The notes beneath the pieces were generated by a model. It worked only from the letters and a program-made list of their open reading frames with translations. It searched no databases and was not told where the DNA came from. The translations under genes were made by a program, and so were the position numbers. A DNA stretch of 56,735 nt. It comes from Ciceribacter sp. T2.26MG-112.2. Lineage in GTDB: Bacteria; Pseudomonadota; Alphaproteobacteria; Rhizobiales; Rhizobiaceae. Where the stretch lies: positions 1 to 56,735 of the forward strand of contig NZ_UEYQ01000023.1 in NCBI RefSeq assembly GCF_900492205.1, read 5' to 3'. Shown here one piece after another: positions 1-7,860 of this stretch (position 1 is the stretch's first letter; each line of letters starts with the position of its first letter).

Positions 1-5
1 GTCCG

Positions 6-29
6 ACCCTCCCCCTCAAGGGGAGGGTG
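6..29. repeat. RIME-type palindrome fragment upstream of nirD
   Basis: A short inverted repeat of the form CCCTCCCC/GGGGAGGG around a TCAA loop lies at the left edge of the window. It resembles the hairpin cores of the palindromic mosaic repeats found elsewhere in this window, for example at 423 and 3581. It is cut by the window edge, so its full extent is unknown. Confidence 0.5.
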
Positions 30-69
30 CCCATCCCGCAAGGCTTTCGAAAAAAAGGAAACGAAACCC

Positions 70-399
70 ATGACCTGGATCACCATCGGCCATATCGACG
101 AAATCCCCCTTCGCGGCGCCCGCTGCGTCAAGACCCCGGAGGGCAAGATCGCCGTGTTTCGCACGGCCGAAAACGAGGTCTTCGCCATCGAGGACCACTG
201 CCCGCACAAGGGCGGACCGCTGAGCCAGGGCATCGTCCACGGCAAGGCAGTGACCTGCCCGCTGCACAACTGGGTGATCTCGCTTGAAACCGGCCGCGCG
301 CTCGGCGCCGACGAGGGCAAAGTGAGGACCATCCCGGTACGCAACGAGGACGGCCACCTTTCGATCGCACTGGAAAACCTGATGATGGCGGCGGAGTAA
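70..399 (+). CDS. nirD: Nitrite reductase small subunit, Rieske-type ferredoxin
   Basis: This 109-residue protein matches NirD, the small subunit of cytoplasmic NAD(P)H nitrite reductase, which takes nitrite to ammonium. A Rieske-type [2Fe-2S] site is visible as CPHKG (about residues 45-49) and CPLHNW (about 65-70), with the usual Cys-His/Cys-His spacing. Length is normal for the family. The start is the ATG preceded by a purine-rich AAAGGAAA stretch. The next genes are nasA and cysG, so this is an assimilatory nitrate cluster; nirB is expected just upstream, outside the window. NirD proteins of this type may lack some canonical Rieske redox behaviour, so a structural role is possible. Confidence 0.93.
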   Translation: MTWITIGHIDEIPLRGARCVKTPEGKIAVFRTAENEVFAIEDHCPHKGGPLSQGIVHGKAVTCPLHNWVISLETGRALGADEGKVRTIPVRNEDGHLSIALENLMMAAE

Positions 400-422
400 C
401 GATGATGTCTGCGGCCGCGTTA

Positions 423-634
423 CCCCCCTCTGCCCTGCCGGGCATCTCCCCCTCAAGGGGGGAGATCGGACTGCGGCGAGGCTTCGCCACCAGCTTCGTC
501 TGTTGTTGCGCTGCGTCGGCCACCCGGTGCGTTTGTGCCGTTTCCCATCAGCCAGAAACGCCAACCGCGAGACAGGCTGACGAGCTCGGAAATCGAACGG
601 CCAAGCGAACGAAGGGTCTTGGGGCAGAGGGGGG
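423..634. repeat. RIME-like palindromic mosaic element between nirD and nasA
   Basis: The left end reads CCCCCCTCTGCCCTGCCGG (423-441), followed by a hairpin core of the form ATCTCCCCC-TCAA-GGGGGGAGAT. The right end (623-634) is the inverse of the first 12-13 bases of the left end. The left 47 bases are almost the same as the left end of the element inside cysG at 3581, but the interiors differ, as expected of mosaic repeats. It separates nirD from nasA, and the nasA reading frame happens to stay open through part of it. Confidence 0.75.
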
Positions 635-663
635 TACCACAACCTCTCCAGGGAGTGGCATCC

Positions 664-3321
664 ATGCCCGCTGAAACCCGCACCACCTGTCCCTATTGCG
701 GCGTCGGTTGCGGCGTGATCGCTAGCGTCGATGACACCGGCAAGGTGAGCGTCAAGGGTGATCCGGATCACCCGGCCAATTTCGGCCGCCTGTGCTCCAA
801 GGGCTCGGCGCTCGCCGAAACGCTCGATCTCGATGGCCGCCTGATGACCCCCGAGATTGACGGTACGCCGGCTGGCTGGGACACGGCGCTCGATCTGGTG
901 GCGGAGAAGTTCTCGCAGGCGATCGCCGAACACGGCCCCGACGGAGTCGCCTTCTACGTCTCCGGCCAGCTGCTGACCGAGGACTACTACGTCGCCAACA
1001 AACTGATGAAGGGCTTCATCGGCTCGGCCAATATCGACACCAATTCGCGCCTGTGCATGGCATCCTCGGTCGCCGGCCATCGCCGCGCCTTCGGCGCCGA
1101 CACGGTGCCGGGAACCTATGAAGATCTGGAGCTGGCCGACCTGATCGTTCTCACCGGCTCCAATCTCGCCTGGTGCCATCCGGTCCTCTATCAGCGCATC
1201 GCCGCCGCCAGGGCCCGGCGCCCGACCATGAAGATCGTCGTCATCGACCCGCGCCGCACCATGACCTGCGACATTGCCGACCTCCACCTGGCCGTTCGAC
1301 CCGACGGCGATGTCGCCCTGTTCAACGGCCTGCTTGCCCATCTCGCCCGAAGCCCCGCCCTCGACCAGAACTATATCGGCGCCCATACGAACGGCTTTGC
1401 CGAGGCCTTTGCCGCCGCCTCGTCGCTCTCCATGGCCGAGATGATCGAGGCGACCGGCCTGCCGGCCATGCAGATCCGCGAATTCTTCGCCCTGTTCGAG
1501 CGCACGGAAAAGACGGTCACCTGCTACAGCCAGGGGGTCAACCAGTCCTCCATCGGCACTGACAAGGTCAATGCCATCATCAATTGCCATCTGGCGACGG
1601 GCCGCATCGGCCGGCCCGGCATGGGGCCGTTCTCGCTCACCGGCCAGCCCAATGCCATGGGCGGCCGCGAGGTCGGAGGGCTGGCCAACATGCTCGCCGC
1701 CCACATGGCGATCGAAAACCCGGAACATCGCGACCGCGTCCGGCGCTTCTGGAACGCGCCGACGATGGCCGAGAGGCCCGGCCTGAAAGCCGTCGAGATG
1801 TTCGAGGCCGTGGCCGACGGACGCATCAAGGCGCTGTGGATCATGTCGACCAATCCGGTCGTCTCCATGCCGGACGCCGATGCGGTCAAGGCTGCGATCG
1901 CGGCCTGCCCCTTCGTCGTCGTCTCCGACATCGTCCGCGACACCGACACCACGAAGCTCGCGCACGTCCTGCTTCCCGCCACCGGCTGGGGCGAGAAGGA
2001 CGGCACGGTGACCAATTCCGAGCGCCGCATCTCGCGCCAGCGGGCCTTCCTGCCCGCACCCGGCAATGCCCGGCCGGACTGGTGGCAGCTCGCCGAGGTC
2101 GGCCGCCGCATGGGCTTTGCCGAAGCCTTCGCCTTTGCTTCGCCGGCAGAGATCTTCGCCGAGCACGCGGCGCTATCGGCCTTCGAAAACGATGGCGCCC
2201 GCGATTTCGACATCGGCGCCCATGGCGACATCGACGAGGCCGGCTTTGCCGACCTAAAACCCTTCCAGTGGCCGCAGCCGGTTGGAACCGGATGGCAGGA
2301 GACCCGTTTCTTCGCCGATGGTCGCTTCTATCATGCCGATCGAAAGGCTCGCTTCGTTGCGGTCGAGGCCGAAGCACCGGTCCGTATTTCCTCCGACTTT
2401 CCCCTGGTGCTCAACACCGGCCGGGTGCGCGATCACTGGCATACCTTGACCCGCACCGGCAAAAGCGCCCGCCTGTCTTCCCATCTGGCCGAGCCCTTCG
2501 TCGAGATTCATCCCGATGACGCCGCCAATCTCGGCATAGCCGATGCCGATCTGGTGCGGCTCGAAAGCCCTCACGGCCATACCATCGTGCGCGCCCTGCT
2601 GACTGCCCGGCAGGCGAGGGGCGGCGTCTTCGTGCCGATGCACTGGACGGACGAGTTCTCCGCCCGCGCTCGCGTCGATACGCTGCTGCCGTCAATCACC
2701 GATCCGGTCTCCGGCCAGCCTGCCTCCAAGCACGGCGCGGTTACGGCCCGTCGCTTTGCCGCCGGCGCCTATGGTTTTGCCGTGAGTGCGGCGAAGCCCA
2801 CCGGCCTCGACGCGACCTACTGGGCGCTCGCCCGGGCCGAGGACGGCTGGCGCGTCGAACTCGCCTTCGATGCGCCGCTCGCGGACGTCGAGGCCTGGTG
2901 CCGCGCCCGTTTCGCCTTGCCCGATGCCGCTCAAAGCCTCGGCTACAGCGACCGCGCCGGCGGCGAGGCCCGCATCGCCTTCTTTGATGGCGATGCCCTG
3001 CTGCTCGCCCTGTTCCTGGCGCCCGATCCGGTCTCGGTGTCGCGCAACTGGGCTGTCGCGCAGCTCTCCGAACCGCATGTCGATAGCCGCACCCGTTTTG
3101 CCGTCATCGCCGGCCGCCCCGGCGCCGGGCGGGGCGATCCGGGCGCCACCGTCTGCTCGTGCTTTTCCGTCGGCGTCAACCAGATCGTCTCGGCCGTCCG
3201 TGGCGGCTGCGGCACCGTCGAGGCGATCGGCGAGACGCTTTATGCCGGAACCAATTGCGGCTCCTGCCGCGCCGAAATCAGGGGGATCATCGATGGATGC
3301 CAGGTCGCTGCCGCTGAATGA
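664..3321 (+). CDS. nasA: Assimilatory nitrate reductase, molybdopterin catalytic subunit
   Basis: The protein (885 residues from this start) is a cytoplasmic NasA-type molybdopterin oxidoreductase that reduces nitrate to nitrite. An N-terminal [4Fe-4S] motif CPYCGVGCGV near residues 8-17 continues to GRLCSKG. Molybdopterin domains fill the centre. The C-terminus has a BFD-like [2Fe-2S] domain (CSCF, then a later NCGSC pair at about residues 867-871), typical of NasA forms that take electrons through this extra cluster. The frame is open back to 535, but those 43 codons lie inside a palindromic repeat. The ATG at 664, directly before the 4Fe-4S domain, is therefore the likely start. The 3' end overlaps cysG by 29 bases, implying translational coupling. 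Confidence 0.93.
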   Translation: MPAETRTTCPYCGVGCGVIASVDDTGKVSVKGDPDHPANFGRLCSKGSALAETLDLDGRLMTPEIDGTPAGWDTALDLVAEKFSQAIAEHGPDGVAFYVSGQLLTEDYYVANKLMKGFIGSANIDTNSRLCMASSVAGHRRAFGADTVPGTYEDLELADLIVLTGSNLAWCHPVLYQRIAAARARRPTMKIVVIDPRRTMTCDIADLHLAVRPDGDVALFNGLLAHLARSPALDQNYIGAHTNGFAEAFAAASSLSMAEMIEATGLPAMQIREFFALFERTEKTVTCYSQGVNQSSIGTDKVNAIINCHLATGRIGRPGMGPFSLTGQPNAMGGREVGGLANMLAAHMAIENPEHRDRVRRFWNAPTMAERPGLKAVEMFEAVADGRIKALWIMSTNPVVSMPDADAVKAAIAACPFVVVSDIVRDTDTTKLAHVLLPATGWGEKDGTVTNSERRISRQRAFLPAPGNARPDWWQLAEVGRRMGFAEAFAFASPAEIFAEHAALSAFENDGARDFDIGAHGDIDEAGFADLKPFQWPQPVGTGWQETRFFADGRFYHADRKARFVAVEAEAPVRISSDFPLVLNTGRVRDHWHTLTRTGKSARLSSHLAEPFVEIHPDDAANLGIADADLVRLESPHGHTIVRALLTARQARGGVFVPMHWTDEFSARARVDTLLPSITDPVSGQPASKHGAVTARRFAAGAYGFAVSAAKPTGLDATYWALARAEDGWRVELAFDAPLADVEAWCRARFALPDAAQSLGYSDRAGGEARIAFFDGDALLLALFLAPDPVSVSRNWAVAQLSEPHVDSRTRFAVIAGRPGAGRGDPGATVCSCFSVGVNQIVSAVRGGCGTVEAIGETLYAGTNCGSCRAEIRGIIDGCQVAAAE

Positions 3322-5104
3322 CGGGGATGCGGCGCCCGTGCCCGCCCGCCGAGCCCAATCCCGCATGGCTCCGCTCGCCAAGCTGCCGGTCTTCTGGTCG
3401 CTGGAAGGAAAACGCGTCGTCGTCGCCGGCGGCTCGGACGCCGCCGCCTGGAAGGCGGAACTGCTCGCCGCCAGCGGGGCCGAGGTGCATGTCTATTGCG
3501 CCGAGGACGAGGTGTCGGAGGTCATGCGAGGGTTGATTGGGGAGACGGTCGCTTGCTTCCCCGAAGGTATCCAATCGCCGCCCCCCTCTGTCCTGCCGGA
3601 CATCTCCCCCTCAAGGGGGGAGATCGGCAAGACGCGCCGTGGTCGCTCCCCGTCCTCCGTCGGAGATACCGAGCCATGTGTCGTGAAAACATCTCCGGCC
3701 CCGGGCGAGGGTCAGAACTGGGTGACGGCGGATGCCGTTCAGCCGATCTCCCCCCATGAGGGGGGTGAAGCGTGTTCCGCGCAGCGGAGCAATCGATCCA
3801 GTGAATCGATTGCAGCGCCGAACACCGGCAGGGCAGAGGGGGGTAATCATGCGCGCCGTGGCCGGATCCTCCATCATCCCCACCCCTGGCACTCTGACAT
3901 CTTCTCCGGCGCCGCGCTCGCCCTCGCCGATTGCGAAACCGACGAAGAGGCGCGCGCCTTCTTCACCGCCGCCGTTGCCGCCGGCGTGCCGGTCAACGTT
4001 ATCGACAAGCCGGCCTATTGCCAGTTCCAGTTCGGCTCGATCGTCAACCGCTCGCCCGTCATCGTCTCGATCTCCACGGATGGTGCCGCCCCGATCCTCG
4101 CCCAGGCGATCCGCCGCCGCATCGAGACCCTGCTGCCGCCGGCACTGAAGCAATGGGCGGAGCTTGCCCAGTCGCTGCGCGAGCGCGTCAGCGACAGGCT
4201 CGCCCCCGGCCAGCCGCGCCGCGCTTTCTGGGAACGCTTCGTCGACCGCGCCTTTGCCGGAAACCAGCCGCCCGGGGAGGATGCCGCCCGGACCCTTCTC
4301 GCCGATGCCGAAAGGCTCGGGCGCGCGCCGGCCACCGGCCGAGTGACGCTGGTGGGTGCCGGCCCCGGCGATGCCGAACTCTTGACCCTCAAGGCCGTGC
4401 GCGCGCTTCAGGCCGCCGATGTCATCCTGTTCGATGATCTCGTCTCCGAAGAGGTGCTCGAACTTGCCCGCCGTGAGGCAAAGCGCTTGCTGGTGGGCAA
4501 ACGCGGCGGCCGGACAAGCTGCAGGCAGGAGGACATCAACGACATGATGGTCAGGCTCGCCAAGGCCGGCAAACGCGTGGTGCGGCTGAAATCCGGCGAT
4601 CCGATGATCTTTGGCCGGGCAGGGGAGGAGATCGCAAGGCTGGAGGAGGAGGGCATTCCCGTCGATGTCGTACCGGGCATCACCGCCGCCAGCGCCATGG
4701 CCGCGCGGCTCGGCCTTTCGCTCACCCATCGCGATCATGCGCAGTCCGTCCGTTTCGTTACCGGTCATTCGCGCGACGGAGGCCTGCCGAAAGACATGAA
4801 CTGGTCGTCGCTCGCCGATCCGCACACCACCAATGTCTTCTATATGGGCGGCCGCACCGCACCCCTGATCGCTGAACGGTTGATGGGCCAAGGCGCATCG
4901 CCCTCCACGCCCGTCGTCATCGTCAGCAATGTCAGCCGCCCGACGGAACGCCAATGGCGCGGCACGCTGGACAATATCGGTGAGGGAATCGCGCTCATCG
5001 GCCATGACGACCCGGTGCTGATCGCCATCGGCGGCAGTCTCAGGGCCGTCGTGCGGTCAGCCGAACATGCCGGGATGGTGGCGCGGCAGGTGCAGGTGCA
5101 ATGA
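3293..5104 (+). CDS. cysG: Siroheme synthase with in-frame repeat insertion
   Basis: CysG makes siroheme, the cofactor of nitrite and sulfite reductases. The N-terminal NAD-dependent precorrin-2 dehydrogenase/ferrochelatase domain begins after LEGKRVVVAGG. The C-terminal uroporphyrinogen-III methyltransferase domain (about residue 345 on) shows VGAGPGDAELLTLKA, LKSGDP and VPGITAA. The protein is 603 residues, against 457 for E. coli CysG. The excess is mainly about 88 residues (97-184) encoded by a palindromic repeat at 3581-3843 inserted in frame within the Rossmann domain; family-like sequence resumes at about residue 190. The ATG at 3293 follows a GGGGG ribosome-binding site inside the 3' end of nasA; an alternative start is 3365. 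The downstream half is intact, so methyltransferase activity is likely, while dehydrogenase/chelatase activity is uncertain. Confidence 0.88.
   Translation: MDARSLPLNDGDAAPVPARRAQSRMAPLAKLPVFWSLEGKRVVVAGGSDAAAWKAELLAASGAEVHVYCAEDEVSEVMRGLIGETVACFPEGIQSPPPSVLPDISPSRGEIGKTRRGRSPSSVGDTEPCVVKTSPAPGEGQNWVTADAVQPISPHEGGEACSAQRSNRSSESIAAPNTGRAEGGNHARRGRILHHPHPWHSDIFSGAALALADCETDEEARAFFTAAVAAGVPVNVIDKPAYCQFQFGSIVNRSPVIVSISTDGAAPILAQAIRRRIETLLPPALKQWAELAQSLRERVSDRLAPGQPRRAFWERFVDRAFAGNQPPGEDAARTLLADAERLGRAPATGRVTLVGAGPGDAELLTLKAVRALQAADVILFDDLVSEEVLELARREAKRLLVGKRGGRTSCRQEDINDMMVRLAKAGKRVVRLKSGDPMIFGRAGEEIARLEEEGIPVDVVPGITAASAMAARLGLSLTHRDHAQSVRFVTGHSRDGGLPKDMNWSSLADPHTTNVFYMGGRTAPLIAERLMGQGASPSTPVVIVSNVSRPTERQWRGTLDNIGEGIALIGHDDPVLIAIGGSLRAVVRSAEHAGMVARQVQVQ
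3581..3843. repeat. RIME-like palindromic mosaic element inside cysG
   Basis: The element is bounded by 19-bp inverted ends: CCCCCCTCTGTCCTGCCGG at 3581-3599 and its complement at 3825-3843, matching at 18 of 19 positions. Just inside the left end is the hairpin ATCTCCCCC-TCAA-GGGGGGAGAT. A related inverted block (GATCTCCCCCC...GGGGGG) lies near 3748-3768. The left end is nearly identical to the element at 423. It carries no stop in the cysG frame, so cysG reads straight through it. Confidence 0.82.
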
Positions 5105-5116
5105 CCGGCCAGGCAC

Positions 5117-5167
5117 GAGGTTGTCACCCATGTCTTAGGTACACGATGTTACCTATGTGTCAGGAAT
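5117..5167. mobile_element. Possible IS end remnant next to tRNA-Thr
   Basis: Two imperfect direct repeats, TGTCACCCATGTCTTAGG (5122-5139) and TGTTACCTATGTGTCAGG (5147-5164), match at 14 of 18 positions. They look like the terminal repeats of IS481-type elements seen in rhizobia (from memory). No transposase reading frame remains between cysG and the tRNA. The debris sits 15 bases from the 3' end of the tRNA, a common insertion neighbourhood. Confidence 0.4.
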
Positions 5168-5181
5168 GGACAATGGGAAAA

Positions 5182-5257
5182 TGGTGCCGCTTGCAGGACT
5201 CGAACCTGCGACCCCATCATTACGAATGATGTGCTCTACCACCTGAGCTAAAGCGGC
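5182..5257 (-). tRNA. tRNA-Thr (anticodon CGU)
   Basis: Read on the minus strand this is a 76-base cloverleaf with CCA encoded. The 7-bp acceptor stem is GCCGCTT/AAGCGGC. The D arm contains AGCTCAGGTGGTAGAGC, and the T arm contains GGTTCGAGTCC. The anticodon stem CATCA/TGATG encloses the loop TTCGTAA, giving anticodon CGU, which reads the threonine codon ACG. All arms pair well. Confidence 0.96.
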
Positions 5258-5392
5258 CAACGCGAACCGCAGCGCGTGCGGTTCGTTGATCTGGAGGCGC
5301 TGATACAGGCATCGCGCCGGAAATTCAAGCCGGGATTTTCGGCTCTTGCGGTTTTCCCGCGTCAGCCGCCTTGGCGCTGCCGATGGGTGGCG

Positions 5393-6352
5393 TCAGAGCG
5401 CCAGGCGCGCGCGCGCCGCCTTGTATTCGCTCTCCAGCCGATCGACGACCGTTGCGACGGGCTCCACCGCCTTGACCGCGCCGATCCCCTGGCCGCAGCC
5501 CCAGATGTCCTTCCAGGCCTTGGCGCCGGTTGTCGCCTTGTCGAAGTCCATCTTCGACGGATCGGCGACCGGCAGGTTGTCCGGGTCCATGCCGGCGGCG
5601 ACGATTGACGACTTCAGATAATTGCCGTGGATGCCGGTGAAATAGTTGGAATAGACGATGTCGTTGGCATGGGCTTCGACGATTGCCTGCTTGTAGGCGT
5701 CCGACGCCCGCGCCTCGGTCGTGGCGATGAAGGGCGAGCCGATATAGGCCATGTCGGCACCCATTGCCTGGGCCGCGAGAATGCCGCCGCCGGTCGCAAT
5801 CGCGCCGGCCAGAAGCAGCGGCCCGTCGAACCATTCGCGGATTTCCTGGATGAGCGCGAAGGGCGACAGCGTGCCGGCATGTCCGCCGGCGCCGGTCGCC
5901 ACCGCGATCAGGCCGTCGGCGCCCTTGCGGATCGCCGAATTGGCGTGGCGGTTGTTGATGACGTCATGCAGCACGATGCCGCCATAGGAATGCACGGCGG
6001 CGTTCACCTCGGGCACCGCGCCGAGCGAGGAGATGACGATCGGCACCTTGTATTTCACGCACATCGTCAGATCATGTTCCAGCCGCTTGTTGGAGGGGTG
6101 GACGATCTGGTTGACGGCGAAGGGGGCGGCCGGGCGCTCCGGGTTCTTGGCATTGTGGCTCGCCAGTTCCTCGGTAATCTCGGCCAGCCATTCATCGAGC
6201 TGCGCCTCCGGACGGGCGTTGAGCGCCGGGAAGGAGCCGACAATGCCGGCCTTGCACTGGGCGAGCGTCAGCGCGGGATGGGAAATGATGAACAGCGGCG
6301 AGGCCACCACGGGCAGTCGGAGATGATCGGAAAGGATCGGTGGAAGAGCCAT
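5393..6352 (-). CDS. Nitronate monooxygenase-like FMN oxidoreductase
   Basis: This 319-residue TIM-barrel flavoprotein belongs to the nitronate monooxygenase / 2-nitropropane dioxygenase family (PF03060). These FMN enzymes oxidise alkyl nitronates or act as NAD(P)H-dependent flavin oxidoreductases. Visible signatures are TGAGGHAGT (about residues 153-161) and the later phosphate-binding GGGILAAQAMGAD followed by GSPFIAT. Length is normal. It stands alone between a tRNA and a divergent gene. An inverted-repeat operator 21-41 bases upstream of the start is nearly identical to the one before the beta-oxidation operon at 50265, so the physiological substrate may lie in acyl-CoA or branched-chain catabolism. 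The exact substrate cannot be read from sequence. Confidence 0.85.
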   Translation of the reverse strand: MALPPILSDHLRLPVVASPLFIISHPALTLAQCKAGIVGSFPALNARPEAQLDEWLAEITEELASHNAKNPERPAAPFAVNQIVHPSNKRLEHDLTMCVKYKVPIVISSLGAVPEVNAAVHSYGGIVLHDVINNRHANSAIRKGADGLIAVATGAGGHAGTLSPFALIQEIREWFDGPLLLAGAIATGGGILAAQAMGADMAYIGSPFIATTEARASDAYKQAIVEAHANDIVYSNYFTGIHGNYLKSSIVAAGMDPDNLPVADPSKMDFDKATTGAKAWKDIWGCGQGIGAVKAVEPVATVVDRLESEYKAARARLAL

Positions 6353-6370
6353 GGGAAGCCTCGCTAGATG

Positions 6371-6393
6371 TTACGTTTACGGAAACGTCAATA
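6371..6393. promoter_or_regulatory. Inverted-repeat operator upstream of the nitronate monooxygenase-like gene
   Basis: The core ACGTTT-ACGG-AAACGT is followed by CAATA. Over 21 bases (6373-6393) it differs at one position from the operator at 50180-50200. Read toward the gene, TTGACG inside it could serve as a -35 box, so a bound protein would block the promoter. It resembles operators predicted for LiuR-type MerR regulators of acyl-CoA catabolism; that assignment is from memory and untested. Confidence 0.6.
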
Positions 6394-6647
6394 AGCTAGC
6401 AGAAGCCGCGCGTGAGGAAAAGACCGTCGGCGCAGCCCCATACAGCGTTCCGCCAGTCCTTCCGCCGGATAGCCCCAGAAACGGTGAGGAAACCCGCGAT
6501 GGCGATGCCTTCGGGCCACCACTTTCTTCTGCCTAACCGGTGTAAGCATGGTCGCGGGGCTTGCGGATCGCGGCTCCAGCCGTTACCGAATCGTTAAGGC
6601 ATGGACCACGGGCGGAACAAACACCGCCGGCAGGAGCAGGATCGCCC

Positions 6648-7844
6648 TTGAACGGTTTGGAAACGGCAATCAGAAACGCTCTCGAGCGCTCGGATCGCAC
6701 CAATGCGGAGACCCGCGCCCGGATCTACCAGTCGGCGCGCCAGGCGCTGGAAAGCGGGTTGCGCAAGCAGAACATCAATGATCCCGAAACGATCGCCCAG
6801 CAGCGTCACCGGCTCGAAATGCTGATCCACGCGATCGAGCAGGAAGAGCGCGGCCGGCTCGACCATGCCGTCGGTCCGGCCGAGGCGCCGACGCGTCCGG
6901 CCGGTGCCGCGACGCCCGCCTCGTCGGCGGTCGCGCCAGTTGCCCCGCCCCTTGCCCAGCCACCCCAGGCCGTGCCGCCGGTTGGGGATACGTCCCATGC
7001 CTCCCCGCGTCCGGCCGAGGTCGACGAGGGGCTGACGGCGACGCGCGGTCACCGGACAGAGCCGGATGCCGGCCAGCCGGCCCGGCAGCCCTCAGGCGAA
7101 CAGGTCGATCATGTGCTCGAGGTGCGCGCCGAGGCACCCATGCGTCCACGCAAGCCACGGCGCGGTCTCTTCTCGCGCCTCTTCATCCTGTCTATCGTCG
7201 TTTCCACCCTCGGCATGGGCGCGTGGTGGATCTATACGTCTGGTATAATGTTGTCGGTGGCCGAGCGTGATACCAGCGTTCCCAATCCGCCGCCGCGTGC
7301 CGAGGACGAGGATTTCACCGGGACCGACACGGCGACGCAGCCGGCCCCGGAGAGCACTGCCGCGCCGCGCACGCTGGACGCCCAAAGCGGGTTCTCCGAA
7401 AACTGGATCGAGGTTTTCGAGCCCAAGCAGATTTCCGCCATCCGCCCGCGCGGCAATGCGCTGGTCGATGTCGTGGCGGCGAGCGACGGCACGGCCATCC
7501 AGATCGTGTCGCGCAGCGCCGATGCCGACGGCAGCGCGGAGATAACCGTTCCCGCCGAGGTGTTGCGGGAAATGGCCGGCCGGACCTCGACCATCGCGCT
7601 GACGCTGCAATCGGCCGACGACAAGCCGGTGCAGATCTCGGTCACCTGCGAGTTCGGCCGTCTCGGCGATTGCGCGCGCCATCGCTTCACCGTCAATCCG
7701 GAAAGGTCGGACGTCCTGTTCCGTGTCTCCTTCGAGCGCGCCATGGCGCCCGGCACGCCGGGCCGGCTGCTGCTGAACGGCGATCTGTCCGGCGCCGGCC
7801 GCGGCGTCCAGCTCTATTCGGTGCGCATCCTGCCGGGCGAGTGA
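6648..7844 (+). CDS. Single-pass membrane protein of unknown function
   Basis: I do not recognise a named family. From the TTG at 6648, preceded by AGGAGCAGG, the protein is 398 residues. Residues 1-70 are charged and helical (NGLETAIRNALERSD...). Residues about 75-165 are rich in Pro/Ala and look disordered. A basic stretch (RPRKPRRG) leads into one membrane span at about 177-199. An acidic Pro/Ala linker follows, then a C-terminal beta-rich domain (about 250-398) with two cysteines (EFGRLGDC), probably periplasmic. The frame is open back to an ATG at 6561, but the TTG has the better ribosome-binding site. It converges on ppk2, 12 bases away. Confidence 0.72.
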   Translation: MNGLETAIRNALERSDRTNAETRARIYQSARQALESGLRKQNINDPETIAQQRHRLEMLIHAIEQEERGRLDHAVGPAEAPTRPAGAATPASSAVAPVAPPLAQPPQAVPPVGDTSHASPRPAEVDEGLTATRGHRTEPDAGQPARQPSGEQVDHVLEVRAEAPMRPRKPRRGLFSRLFILSIVVSTLGMGAWWIYTSGIMLSVAERDTSVPNPPPRAEDEDFTGTDTATQPAPESTAAPRTLDAQSGFSENWIEVFEPKQISAIRPRGNALVDVVAASDGTAIQIVSRSADADGSAEITVPAEVLREMAGRTSTIALTLQSADDKPVQISVTCEFGRLGDCARHRFTVNPERSDVLFRVSFERAMAPGTPGRLLLNGDLSGAGRGVQLYSVRILPGE

Positions 7845-7860
7845 GCGGCTTGCCGCTCAC
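7841..7860. terminator. Shared hairpin covering two convergent stop codons
   Basis: A perfect 8-bp inverted repeat, GTGAGCGG-CTTG-CCGCTCAC, contains the stop codon of the plus-strand gene (7842-7844) and of ppk2 on the minus strand (7857-7859). T-runs on either side are weak. It is probably a compact bidirectional termination or mRNA-end hairpin. Confidence 0.45.

Noticed and set aside
16..2166. A 716-codon open frame on the minus strand
   Set aside because: It is antisense to nirD and nasA, which have clear families and catalytic motifs; the antisense product has none.
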